DNA from: Glycomyces terrestris
Lineage (GTDB): Bacteria > Actinomycetota > Actinomycetes > Mycobacteriales > Micromonosporaceae
DNA: 64,000 bases
NCBI RefSeq assembly: GCF_003933745.1
Contig: NZ_RSEB01000001.1
Span: 186,001-250,000 of the forward strand
Reading direction: 5' to 3'
Part shown: positions 24,836-33,282 of the stretch, piece by piece
Numbering within the stretch: position 1 is the first letter of the stretch
Layout of the letters: the number at the start of each line of letters is the position of its first letter
The notes under the pieces: generated by a model
Seen by the model: only the letters and a program-made list of their open reading frames with translations
Told to the model about the DNA's origin: nothing
The model's database searches: none
Position numbers and translations under genes: made by a program

Positions 24836-26279
24836 CGGCGTCTCCCGTCTGGTCGGCGGCGGCGCCGTCCGCGGCGGTGCGGCGCTTGCGGGTGGCGGAC
24901 ATGATCACGGCGCCGGCGACGACGGCGAGCACGGCCGCGCCGAGGCCCCACAGGAGCCAGCCGGTGCCGGTGGTCGGCAGCCAGCCGTCCCGGTCGTCGT
25001 CCTGGTCGCCTTCGGTGTCGGCGCCGCCGGTGCCGCCGGTGCAGGCGTCGTCCGGGTCGGTGGCGTCGCCGACGGCGAGCTGGATCTCGGCGCTGTCGGT
25101 CACCGTCTCGCCGTCGGCGGTGGTGGCCGTGAACTCGATCGTGAGTCGGTAGACGCCGGCTTCGGAGAAGGTCCAGTTGCCGTGGGCGTGGGTGTTGCGC
25201 GGGACCGAGACGGTCTGCGGCAGCGCCTCGGCCGAGTTGAACAGGACGTCGGCGCCGCCGAAGGTGCCGGTGAGGAACAGGGTGAACGCGCCGGGGCCCT
25301 CGACCGCGGCGAGGTTCCAGTCCACCGAGCCGGGGACGGCTTCGATCACGCCGGGGTCCTGGGTGTTCCAGCCGGGCCAGACGATCCCGGCGGCCTGGAC
25401 CTGCGGGAGCATGTAGATCTCCTCCCCGGGCTCGCCGAGGAAGTCGAAGTCGCCTTCGGGGATCGGGAAGACCGCGGCGTCGGGCACGTGGATCACGGTG
25501 TCGGCCAGGTCGCGCCAGACCGACTCGGACTGGCGGTCGTCGCGCAGCTGCACGGTCCATTCGCCGTCGACGAAGCGCGGGCCGATGTCGACGTGGCCGT
25601 CGGCGACGACCTCGCAGGACGACGCGGCCTGGGCGTTCCCCGCGGCGGCGTCGTGTCCGGCGGCGAGGTTCGCGGCCTCCTCGGTGGTGGCCTCGGCGGC
25701 GGTGAGCGAATACGTGGTCGAGGCGGACGCGGGGGCCTGGGCGTGGCCGGTGGCGACCGAGCCGCTCGCCGCGCCGTCCTCGCGGGCGACGAGCTCCAGT
25801 GTGTACCGGCCCGGCTCGTCGACGGCGAGGACCACGGGTGCGGTGGTCCCGGCCAGGAGGGTGAACGACTCGCCGCCCGCGGTGGAGGCGAGCGGGTCGG
25901 CGAATCCGGCGCCTTCGAAGGTGTAGAGCCAGGCGTCGCCGGGTCCCTCGGTCTTCGCCAGCGACACGGTCACGTCGGTGTCGGCCTCCCTGGCGTCGAG
26001 CGTGGGGAACGTCCGCCCGTCGACCGTGCCCGCGATCCACACCAGGTCGCCGGCCTCGCCGAGGAACGCGAAGTCCTCGCGGTCGGGGACGAGCGAAGGC
26101 ACGGTCTCGAGCGCGGCGGGCGCGTCGATCTCCAGGCGGGAGCCGGGGGTCGCGAACGCCGCGAGCCCTTCGGCCGTCTGGGCGTTCGCGGGCGAGCCCG
26201 CGCCGGTCAGGCCCGCCGCGAGGGCGGCCGCTCCGATCAGGGCCGCCGCGCGGCGCTGGTTCGGCGGTCGGTGCTGCAT
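24825..26279 (-). CDS. Sortase-anchored surface protein with two choice-of-anchor M repeats
   Basis: 484 aa. Signal peptide at residues ~1-33 (AALIGAAALAAGLTGAG). Two actinobacterial surface-anchored repeats (choice-of-anchor M) follow, at ~50-220 and ~230-415; the second shows the typical GHVDIGPRFVDGEW, PEGDFDFLGEPGEEIYMLPQ, WPGWNTQDPG and HAHGNWTFSEAGVYRLTIEF. The C-terminus has LPTTG, a hydrophobic segment and RKRRT: a sortase signal, the only one in this operon. The His and acidic residues in the repeats suggest metal capture at the cell wall for the adjacent importer, which is inference from context. Confidence 0.92.
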   Translation of the reverse strand: MQHRPPNQRRAAALIGAAALAAGLTGAGSPANAQTAEGLAAFATPGSRLEIDAPAALETVPSLVPDREDFAFLGEAGDLVWIAGTVDGRTFPTLDAREADTDVTVSLAKTEGPGDAWLYTFEGAGFADPLASTAGGESFTLLAGTTAPVVLAVDEPGRYTLELVAREDGAASGSVATGHAQAPASASTTYSLTAAEATTEEAANLAAGHDAAAGNAQAASSCEVVADGHVDIGPRFVDGEWTVQLRDDRQSESVWRDLADTVIHVPDAAVFPIPEGDFDFLGEPGEEIYMLPQVQAAGIVWPGWNTQDPGVIEAVPGSVDWNLAAVEGPGAFTLFLTGTFGGADVLFNSAEALPQTVSVPRNTHAHGNWTFSEAGVYRLTIEFTATTADGETVTDSAEIQLAVGDATDPDDACTGGTGGADTEGDQDDDRDGWLPTTGTGWLLWGLGAAVLAVVAGAVIMSATRKRRTAADGAAADQTGDADAV

Positions 26280-27775
26280 CAGTGTCCTCCCAGGCAGCGG
26301 CTCAGCTCGGAGGCGTTCTGCCGCATCATGTCGATGTAGGTGGGTGCGTCTTGGGGCAGGGCGTCGCCGTGGAGGGTGCAGACCTGCACCCCCTGGTCCT
26401 CGGCGACCCGACGCAGGACGTCGGCGCGGGCGTGGAGGTTCGGCTCCACGAACACGGCCTTGACGTCGAGGTCGGCGATGGTCTCGGTGAGGGCCTCGAC
26501 CTGGCTGGCGCTGGGTTCGGCGGCCGGGTTGGGGACGACGAACCCGGCGACCTGCATCCCGTAGCGGTCGGCGAGGTAGCCGAAGGCGTCGTGGGTGGTC
26601 ACGAGCTGCCGGTCCGCTTCCGGGATCGAGTCGATCGCGGCGGCGACCTCGGCGTCGAGCTCGTCGAGCTCGGCGAGGTAGGCGTCGCGGTTGGCCTCGT
26701 AGGTGGCGCGGCCGTCAGGGTCGATCTCGATGAGCGCGTTGGTGATCACCTCGACGTACGCCTTGGCGTTGGCGACGTTCTGCCACAGGTGCGGGTCGAT
26801 CTCGCCGTGGACGTGCTTGCCGAGGACGGCCTGCGGGAGCTGGTAGAGCTCCTGGCCGGGTTCGCCGAGGAACGCGAACGCCTCGGCGTCGGGGATCTCC
26901 TCGATGGAGCGGGTGGGCACGTCGATCACGACGTCGGCGGGGGCGAGGTCGCCGCGCTCGTCGTCGCGGACCACGAAGGATCGGGTGTCGAGGTCGGCGG
27001 TGAGATCGGCGTGGCCGTCGTCGAGGACCGCGGCGCCCTCGCGGACCTCGCGGGGGTTGACGCCGACCGCGAAGGTGAAGGTGGCCTCGGGGATCTCGGT
27101 GATCGCGCCGTCGTCGTCCGCGGTGGCGGCGGTGGTCAGCTCGTACACGCCCGGTTCGGTGAAGGTCCAGTTCACGTGGGTGTGCGCCTCGGGCGGGAGG
27201 CTGATCGCGTCGGCGTCGGTGAGGCCGTCGGCGGTGTTCCAGTAGATCTCGGGGGTGCCGAAGGCGTCGGTGAGGAACATGGTGACCTCGCCGGGGCCGG
27301 TGGCTCCGGTGAGGCGGATGTCGATCTCGGCCGAGCGGGTCTCGGTCTCGCCGCGGACCCCGAAGCCGAGCCAGACGACGTCGAGGCCGACGTCTTCGAC
27401 GAGCGGGATCAGCTTGGCGCCGTAGGGTTCGGCGTTCTCGGCGAGGGAGAGGTTGGGGACGTCTTCGGGCACGTTGGCGTCGAAGAGCTTGATGAGCGGG
27501 TGGTCCTCGAGGAGCAGGTGGTTCGTGAACGCGAGGTCGGCGCGGGCGACCTTCGCGGCGTCGTTCGGGCTGGGCTCGTAGGAGTGGGGGTCGCCGCCGG
27601 GCGGCACGATGGTCTCGACCGCGACGCGGTCGCCGCCGACGATCTCGGTCCAGTTCTTGATGAGCTCGGTGGTGACGACGACGTGGAGGCCGTCGGCGTT
27701 CGCGGAGGGCGCGCAGCCGGCCGAGGCGAGCACGCCGGCGGCGGCGAACGCGGCGAGGGTGCGGTGGCGTCTCAT
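26279..27775 (-). CDS. Zinc/manganese-binding lipoprotein with an inserted surface repeat
   Basis: 498 aa. Lipoprotein signal ending in LASAGC. The fold is that of ZnuA-type cluster A-I binding proteins, but the two lobes are split: lobe 1 (residues ~30-130) has metal-site His in GGDPHSYEPSP. Then comes a complete choice-of-anchor M domain of ~190 residues (WLGFGVRGETE, HTHVNWTFTEPGVYEL, AFLGEPGQELYQLPQ), and lobe 2 resumes at HVHGEIDPHLWQN, with TTHDAFGYLADRYG and EPNLHARADVLRR. This insertion is characteristic of the anchored-repeat ABC family. It overlaps neighbours by 1 and 4 bases. Confidence 0.93.
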   Translation of the reverse strand: MRRHRTLAAFAAAGVLASAGCAPSANADGLHVVVTTELIKNWTEIVGGDRVAVETIVPPGGDPHSYEPSPNDAAKVARADLAFTNHLLLEDHPLIKLFDANVPEDVPNLSLAENAEPYGAKLIPLVEDVGLDVVWLGFGVRGETETRSAEIDIRLTGATGPGEVTMFLTDAFGTPEIYWNTADGLTDADAISLPPEAHTHVNWTFTEPGVYELTTAATADDDGAITEIPEATFTFAVGVNPREVREGAAVLDDGHADLTADLDTRSFVVRDDERGDLAPADVVIDVPTRSIEEIPDAEAFAFLGEPGQELYQLPQAVLGKHVHGEIDPHLWQNVANAKAYVEVITNALIEIDPDGRATYEANRDAYLAELDELDAEVAAAIDSIPEADRQLVTTHDAFGYLADRYGMQVAGFVVPNPAAEPSASQVEALTETIADLDVKAVFVEPNLHARADVLRRVAEDQGVQVCTLHGDALPQDAPTYIDMMRQNASELSRCLGGH

Positions 27776-28929
27776 GTGGTGCTGGGCTCCTTGGGGTGCG
27801 CGGTGTCGGAGGCCGGGGCGTCGGCCGTACCGGGCTCGGCGGGTTCCGGCTGCGCATCGGTCTCGGCTGCGGCGCCGGCCTGCTCGTCCTTCGGCTCGGG
27901 TGTGATCGCTCGCGCGGTCGCCTTGCGGCGCTTGCGCTTGCGCGCCTTGACGACGATCCAGATCAGGAGGGAGAGTGCGGCGGTGACGGCGGCCTGCGGC
28001 CACGGCGGGGCCCAGAGGCCCGCCGTTTCGCGGCCGGAGACGAGCCGCGAATCCGTGTCGGCCTCGCTGACGGCCTCGGGGCGGACGATGAGCTCCGCGT
28101 TCAGGTACGCGAGCGGCCAGATGCCGTCCACTTCGGCGGTGCCTTCGAACCGGTCGCCGGGGAGGATCTGCGGCAGCTCCGCGATCACGACTTCGCGGGC
28201 GAGGAGGTCCCACGGTCCGGCGATGCGGGCGACGAGTTCGCCTTGGAGGCGCACGTTGCCGGCGTTCTCGACGGCGTAGTCGAACGAGACCGAGCCGGGC
28301 TCGATCGGGTTCCACTCGTAGTCGTAGGCGACGTGGCCGAGTTCGGGGGTGAGGTTCGGGTCGAGCTCGCCGGAGACGCGCAGGTGCACGCGGGCGCCGA
28401 CCCGCCGCTCCATCAGGATCTCGTTGCCGCTCGCGTCGGTGGTCTCCTCGGTGACGGCCGCGACGATACCGCCGACGTGGTCACCGGGGGTGGCGTCGGC
28501 CGGGACGGTGAGGGCGAACGGCACGTCGAGCCGGGTCTCGGGGGCGACGGTGAGCGTCTGCTCGTTGAAGCCGATCCACGAGCCGATGTCGACCGGGGCC
28601 TCGCTGGAGGGCAGCAGGTCGAACGCGCCGGTCTCGGTCGTATAGGCGTCGGAGGCGTACAGCCGCACGGTGATCGGCTCGGTGCCGAAGTTGGAGACGC
28701 CGACGAAGTCGATGAGGGTGTCGCCGGGGCCGAGGGCGTAGTCGAAGGCGGCGCGCCCGTCCGGTCCGTCCTGACTGGACGGGTTGACGCCCCAGGTGAC
28801 GGCGGGCTCTGCCTCATTCGCCTCTTGGGCGGCGGCGCTGCCCGCGGCGAGCAGGACGGCCGCCGTCAGGGAGGCGGCCAGTGCGGTGGCGCTCAGGGCG
28901 GTGGCGATCGGCGCGGGGATGGGTTTCAC
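27772..28929 (-). CDS. DUF916-type membrane-anchored cell-wall protein
   Basis: 385 aa. Signal peptide (~1-34), then two beta-sandwich domains of the DUF916/WxL-associated type: VTWGVNPSSQDGPDGRAAFDY, VSNFGTEPITVRLYASDAY, PGDHVGGIVAAV, and GHVAYDYEWNPIEPG. A transmembrane helix at ~300-320 (AAVTAALSLLIWIVV) is followed by KARKRKRRK and an acidic Pro/Glu-rich tail in the cytoplasm. In Firmicutes DUF916 proteins bind peptidoglycan and partner with WxL-domain proteins; here the 608-aa protein of the same operon ends in a WxL-like domain. It overlaps the binding-protein gene as ATGA. Confidence 0.87.
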   Translation of the reverse strand: MKPIPAPIATALSATALAASLTAAVLLAAGSAAAQEANEAEPAVTWGVNPSSQDGPDGRAAFDYALGPGDTLIDFVGVSNFGTEPITVRLYASDAYTTETGAFDLLPSSEAPVDIGSWIGFNEQTLTVAPETRLDVPFALTVPADATPGDHVGGIVAAVTEETTDASGNEILMERRVGARVHLRVSGELDPNLTPELGHVAYDYEWNPIEPGSVSFDYAVENAGNVRLQGELVARIAGPWDLLAREVVIAELPQILPGDRFEGTAEVDGIWPLAYLNAELIVRPEAVSEADTDSRLVSGRETAGLWAPPWPQAAVTAALSLLIWIVVKARKRKRRKATARAITPEPKDEQAGAAAETDAQPEPAEPGTADAPASDTAHPKEPSTT

Positions 28930-28952
28930 GGGGGAACTCTCGGGTCGGGGTG

Positions 28953-28994
28953 CGGGGCGGTCCGGCTGGGGAGTGCTCGGCGTGGACCGCCCCG
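28953..28994 (-). terminator. Hairpin inside the metal-uptake operon
   Basis: An 11-bp perfect stem (CGGGGCGGTCC and its complement) with a 20-base loop, in the 90-base gap between the third surface gene and the DUF916 gene. As the only sizeable gap in the operon, it may be an attenuator or partial terminator that lowers expression of the transporter genes relative to the surface proteins. Confidence 0.55.
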
Positions 28995-29019
28995 CGTCTT
29001 CTGGGGAGGAAGTGGTCGG

Positions 29020-29649
29020 TTAACCGACGTCGAAGGTGTAGGTGACCGGGTCGGAGGTCACGGCGCCGTCGACGCTGTGCGTGCCCGAGAGTCGCAGGGT
29101 CAGCGTGTAGACCCCGGGCTCGGTGAAGACCCAGGTCGGGTGGTGGTGCGATTCGGTGACCGTGATCGCCGAAGCGCCGCAGCCGCTGTTGGTGTGCAGG
29201 CGGGTCGTGTTGGTGGTGGAGTCGTAGATCGACACGTGACCGCCCGCGGGCGCGGAGTAGCTCACGAGGTTGACCTTGACGTTGCCGCCGAAGGAGGCGA
29301 GGTTCAGCCCGTCGGTGTTCCAGCCGGCCCAGATCTTGCCGGTCTGCTCGGTGCGGGGCAGGACCCAGTTGGCGCCGGCGTCCCAGCGGCAGGCGGTGGC
29401 GCTGGCCATGGTGACCTGGTGTCCGCTGTGGACATCGAAGAGTGCGTCGGCCGGTTCGATGGTCTGGCCGGTGGAGTAGATCTTCACGTTGAGGTCGAGC
29501 TTGTTCGCGGTGTCGTCGTAGGCGATGGCGAAGACGTCGACGTGACCGGAGCTGATCGTCGTCGCGGCCTGGGCCGTGCCGGAGAACAGGAGTGCCGCGA
29601 CCGCGCCGATCGCGGCGGCGAGCAGCGAGGTCTTCTTGAGCGTGCGCAT
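29020..29649 (-). CDS. Secreted single-repeat choice-of-anchor M protein
   Basis: 209 aa: signal peptide to about residue 28 (cleavage after AQA), then a single surface repeat: SGHVDVFAIAYDD, ANWVLPRTEQTGKIWAGWNTDG and SHHHPTWVFTEPGVYTLTL. Two Cys (TACRWD, SGCGAS) may pair. It has no sortase or membrane anchor. The HHH beside the conserved Trp is a plausible metal ligand set. It follows the next gene by three bases. Confidence 0.87.
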   Translation of the reverse strand: MRTLKKTSLLAAAIGAVAALLFSGTAQAATTISSGHVDVFAIAYDDTANKLDLNVKIYSTGQTIEPADALFDVHSGHQVTMASATACRWDAGANWVLPRTEQTGKIWAGWNTDGLNLASFGGNVKVNLVSYSAPAGGHVSIYDSTTNTTRLHTNSGCGASAITVTESHHHPTWVFTEPGVYTLTLRLSGTHSVDGAVTSDPVTYTFDVG

Positions 29650-29652
29650 GGC

Positions 29653-30297
29653 TTAGGCCTCCACCCAGAACCAGTAGTCGACCTCGCCGGTGGAGACGGA
29701 CTCGCCGGTGGCGGCGTCGACGCCTTCGGCCTCGACGGTCAGCTTGTAGATGCCGGACTTGGTGAAGGCCCAGTTCAGGTGGCCGTGGCTGGCGGCCGCG
29801 ACCTCCCAGGAGCCGGCGCCGTCGTTGGAGTCGAAGCGGACCTCGGGGTTGCCGAAGTCGTCCACGTTGTACAGGGCGACGTCGCCGCGGCCCACGGCGT
29901 CGTGGACGGTGAGGGTGACGCTGTCGCCGACGAGGTCGCCGAGGGCGATCTCCTCGGTGCCTATGCCGGCGAACAGGAGGCCTTCGACCTCGGTGTCGGG
30001 GAGGATCCAGGCATTGCTACCGGGCGCGCCGATGAAGTCGTACCCGGCCGGGACCGTGGTCTTGGCTTCGTTGTTGGCCTTGAGGAGGACCTCGCCGGGG
30101 GCGTATTCGGCGTCGGTCTCCTCGTCGTGGACGTGGAGCTCGAGCTCGCCCGCCTCGTAGGCGATGCCGATGACGTCGACGTGGCCCTCGGACAGGATCG
30201 TGTAGTCGGCCTCGGCGGCGGTCGCGGGGGCGGCGGTCATGGCGACGACGGCTGCGGCGGCAGCGGCTACGGCGGAGTGCTTCGCGATGGTTCGCAA
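29653..30297 (-). CDS. Secreted single-repeat choice-of-anchor M protein
   Basis: 214 aa: signal peptide (AVAAAAAAVVAMTAAPATAA), then one repeat with EGHVDVIGIAYEAGELELHVHDEETD, FIGAPGSNAWILPDTE and SHGHLNWAFTKSGIYKLTV. It has no anchor. It shares the domain core with its neighbour but is only distantly similar outside the motifs, so the duplication is old. It lies 20 bases after the 608-aa gene. Confidence 0.88.
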   Translation of the reverse strand: MRTIAKHSAVAAAAAAVVAMTAAPATAAEADYTILSEGHVDVIGIAYEAGELELHVHDEETDAEYAPGEVLLKANNEAKTTVPAGYDFIGAPGSNAWILPDTEVEGLLFAGIGTEEIALGDLVGDSVTLTVHDAVGRGDVALYNVDDFGNPEVRFDSNDGAGSWEVAAASHGHLNWAFTKSGIYKLTVEAEGVDAATGESVSTGEVDYWFWVEA

Positions 30298-30317
30298 GGG
30301 GGTTCCCTTCTCGGTGT

Positions 30318-32144
30318 TCAGATGGCGGTGAAGGTGACGAGCGCGGTGTAGGTACCGGACTCGACGTCGGTGGGCAGTTCCAACTGGAGGTCGGCGCCGA
30401 GCACGCAGGTGCCGTTGCCGGCCCCGGAGGCCGCGGCGGCGAGGATCTGCGAAGTGGCCAGGCCGGGGCCGCCGTCGAGGGCGCCCTCCACGGCCGGGCC
30501 CGGCGTGACCTGCTGGCTGGCGCCGGTGGAGACGACGCCGGGGAGCCAGCCGAGGTGGTTGCTGCTGAATCCGCCGTCGGCGCCGGTGAAGTCGGAGACC
30601 TGTGCGGCGGCGTTCCAGCCGGGGTCGGCGGAGCGGGTGTCGGTGACGGTGACCGGGCGCAGTTCGCCTTCGCTGGTCCAGCGGGTCGCGGTGTTGTCGA
30701 GCGCCATGGCCGGGAGGACCACGTCGCGGTCATCGGGGTCGACGCTGATGACCAGGCCGCCCGCGTCGGTGTCCAGACTCGCGGTGATGGTCTGGGTGTT
30801 CTCCAGCTCAGGATCGGGGTCGGGGTCCGGGTCGCCGCCGGGCCATTCGTCGACGACGAAGACGTACTGCGTCGGCGGGGAGGTGACGGCGGTGCCGTCC
30901 GCGAGGGTCGCCTGGGCCTGCCAGGTGAGGGTATAGACGCCGGGTTCGGTGAAGAACCAGTTGGCGTGCGCGTGAGAGCCGGCGCGGGTGGGGATCGCGT
31001 CGGGGAGACCGTCGGCGCTGTCGATGAGGGTGGTGTTGCCGCCGAAGTCGTCGAGCTGGAACATGTACAGGTCGCCGGGGCCTTCGACGCCGGTGAGGTT
31101 CAGCGAGAGCGCGTCGTCGCGGAGTTCGCCGCCTGCGATGCGGGCGGTGTCCCAGCCGGCGAAGAGGATGCCGCTCTTGTCGGTGTCGGGCAGCCACCAC
31201 ACGGTGTCGCCGGCGTTGAATCGGCCTTGGAGGCCGAGCCCGCTGACGTGTTCGGCCGTCAGCTCCGTCTCGGTCTCAGGGACGACGTGGAGGGCCACGT
31301 CGTCGGGGTCGCGGTAGACGGCGGTGGGGTCGTGGACCTTGCTGCCGTCCTTGATCTCGAGGGCGAGGGCGCCCTTGGCGAAGTCGGGGCTGAGCACGTC
31401 GACGTGGCCTTCAGCGAGGACCAGGCGGTCGTCGAGGCCAGGGTTGCCGGGGTCCGGGTCGGGATCGGGTTCGGAGGGCAGTTCGCCCACGTGCCAGTGG
31501 TAGTCGACGTTCTCGGAGGCGACCGGGGTGCCGTCGGCGAGGGTGCCGGTGATCTTCCACGTGAGGGTGTACGAGCCCTCCGCGGTGAAGGCCCACGCGG
31601 CGTGGACGTGGGAGTTGACGCCGACGGCGAGGGCGTCCGGGAGGCCGTCGCGGGAGTTGTAGAGGACCTGCGGCGAGCCGAAGTTGCTGAGGCTCCACAG
31701 GGCCAGGTCGCCGGGGCCGTCGACGCCGACCAGGGTCATCTGGATCCGGTCGTCCTCGAACTGCCCGGCCTTCAGCGGTTCGGTGCTCCAGCCGGGCCAC
31801 AGCAGTTCGTGGTCCTGGGTGAAGGGCAGCAACCAGATCGGATCTCCGGGTTCGCCGAGGAAGTCGAGGATGCCGCCTTCGGGGATCGCCATCTCGGCCT
31901 GGGGCAGGACCTGGAAGAGGACGTCTTCGGGGTCGCGCTCCACGGTGACGTCCCCGGTGTCGTCGCTGACCCGCAGCTCGAGGCGGTCCCCTTCGAGGTA
32001 GGCCTTCATGGCGTCGGTGTGCCCGGCGGAGAGGACGACCCGGCCGTCGTGGGTCGGCTCGGCGGCGGCCGGGGCCGCCACGGTGGTCAGCAGGAGCGCC
32101 GCGGCGAGGGCGGCCGCCCGCGGCAGTGCTGGGGCGAGGGTCAT
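30318..32144 (-). CDS. Large surface protein: two choice-of-anchor M repeats plus WxL-like domain
   Basis: 608 aa, first gene of the operon. Signal peptide to about residue 28. Repeat 1 (~35-225) has SAGHTDAMKAYLEG, LDFLGEPGDPIWLLPF and HVHAAWAFTAEGSYTLTW. After an Asp/Pro linker, repeat 2 (~240-425) has AEGHVDVLSPDFAKG and HAHANWFFTEPGVYTLTW. A second linker (DPDPDPELE) precedes a C-terminal ~160-residue beta domain with GWNAAAQVSDF, NHLGWLPGV and a final LGADLQLELPTD. The pattern resembles WxL wall-binding domains. There is no LPXTG motif, so attachment may rely on that domain and the DUF916 protein. A Zur-like box stands 46 bases upstream. Confidence 0.88.
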   Translation of the reverse strand: MTLAPALPRAAALAAALLLTTVAAPAAAEPTHDGRVVLSAGHTDAMKAYLEGDRLELRVSDDTGDVTVERDPEDVLFQVLPQAEMAIPEGGILDFLGEPGDPIWLLPFTQDHELLWPGWSTEPLKAGQFEDDRIQMTLVGVDGPGDLALWSLSNFGSPQVLYNSRDGLPDALAVGVNSHVHAAWAFTAEGSYTLTWKITGTLADGTPVASENVDYHWHVGELPSEPDPDPDPGNPGLDDRLVLAEGHVDVLSPDFAKGALALEIKDGSKVHDPTAVYRDPDDVALHVVPETETELTAEHVSGLGLQGRFNAGDTVWWLPDTDKSGILFAGWDTARIAGGELRDDALSLNLTGVEGPGDLYMFQLDDFGGNTTLIDSADGLPDAIPTRAGSHAHANWFFTEPGVYTLTWQAQATLADGTAVTSPPTQYVFVVDEWPGGDPDPDPDPELENTQTITASLDTDAGGLVISVDPDDRDVVLPAMALDNTATRWTSEGELRPVTVTDTRSADPGWNAAAQVSDFTGADGGFSSNHLGWLPGVVSTGASQQVTPGPAVEGALDGGPGLATSQILAAAASGAGNGTCVLGADLQLELPTDVESGTYTALVTFTAI

Positions 32145-32189
32145 CGGGGGTTCCTTCGCGGTTCAAGGACGGGGTCCCCCTCATGCTAA

Positions 32190-32210
32190 CGGAAATCATT
32201 ATCATTATCG
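32190..32210 (-). promoter_or_regulatory. Zur-like Fur-family box upstream of the metal ABC operon
   Basis: On the minus strand TGATAATGATTTCCG at 32204-32190 matches the actinobacterial Zur consensus TGAAAATGATTTTCA at 12 of 15 positions, and the overlapping 19-mer resembles a Fur box. The operon encodes zinc/manganese uptake. The gap 32145-32472 around it holds no convincing gene. Confidence 0.75.
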
Positions 32211-32472
32211 AGTCCCATGTGACCGGAGATTTCGGTCGGTCGGGAACGGAGGCGTCTTCGCAGGCAGCGGCCCCGTCCGAAGTCGAGTGACGTTGAATAC
32301 CGAGCACATGCGCATATGCGGACGCCGCTATCTGAACGGCCCCTGTCGCGCCCGGGCGGCGCGAACGGCCGCACCGCCGATGAGGCCGGAGGCAGTGCGA
32401 CGACGAGCCGCGTCATGGCGGCGGATGACGGCCGCGCCGAGGCCGACAGCGGCGCCCGCCGCGTGAGGCGGC

Positions 32473-33249
32473 TCAGGCCCTGGTCGCGACCGTCTCCAGG
32501 TAGTCGACCGGGAGCGTGAACCAGGTGTCGGTGCGGCCGCGCTCGGCCAGGAGTTCGCGCAGCCGGGATTCGAGCTCCGGCCAGCGACCGGTCGGCTCGA
32601 CGCCCGCGCGGATGGCGAGCCACGCGGGGTTGCCCCCGGTGAGCTCGGACATCGCCTGGTCCAGGTCCGCCCAGACCACGTTCACGGTGCGCACGGTGGA
32701 TTCGAGTTCGACCGGCAGTCCCGCGAAGACCTCGCGGACGCTGTCGGCCCGCGCCCACCGGTGGACGGGGGCGCCGACGCCCTGGCCGGGCAGGTAGGCC
32801 CCGGCGAGCGGCCCCATGGCGCCGAAGGCGGACTCCGGCGTCCAGGCGAGGACGGCGATGCGACCGCCCGGTCGGCACACGCGGACGAGTTCGGCGGCCA
32901 TGGCCTCGGGATCGGGCGCGAACATGCATCCGAACGCCGAGGCCACCAGGTCGAAGGCTTCGTCAGGCACCGGGAGCGCCGTCATGTCGGCTTCGATCCA
33001 GTCCACCGCGACACCGGCGGCCTCGGCTCGGGTCCGGGCCAGGTCGAGCAGGGCCGGGGCGGCGTCGAGACCGGTCACCCGGGCTCCGGCCCTCGCCGCG
33101 GCGATGGCGAGCGCGCCTGGGCCGCATGCGATGTCGAGCACGTCGAGGCCGGCGGCGGCGTGCGCTTCCGCGACCCGGGTGCTCGCCTCGGCCCAGCGGT
33201 CGCCGGCGGCGGCGTAGTCGCCGCGGCTCCACAGTGCTCCTGCGTCCAT
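32473..33249 (-). CDS. Class I SAM-dependent methyltransferase
   Basis: 258 aa with motif I VLDIACGPGALAIAA, acidic residue in VTGLDAAPALL, motif II IEADMTALPVPDEAFDLV and motif III GRIAVLAWTP, in the Methyltransf_11/25 style of UbiE-related enzymes. It lies 33 bases downstream of another methyltransferase gene that is coupled to the CobW-type GTPase, so all three may share the Zur-controlled transcript. Substrate unknown. Confidence 0.88.
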   Translation of the reverse strand: MDAGALWSRGDYAAAGDRWAEASTRVAEAHAAAGLDVLDIACGPGALAIAAARAGARVTGLDAAPALLDLARTRAEAAGVAVDWIEADMTALPVPDEAFDLVASAFGCMFAPDPEAMAAELVRVCRPGGRIAVLAWTPESAFGAMGPLAGAYLPGQGVGAPVHRWARADSVREVFAGLPVELESTVRTVNVVWADLDQAMSELTGGNPAWLAIRAGVEPTGRWPELESRLRELLAERGRTDTWFTLPVDYLETVATRA

Positions 33250-33282
33250 CGGTTCCCCTTCTCTGATGCGGCGGTCCCCACT

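Noticed and set aside
26282-30351. Very long plus-strand open frames opposite the metal ABC operon
   Set aside because: Their translations are Gly/Val/Asp repeats without domains. The minus strand encodes well-recognised proteins with coupled starts.
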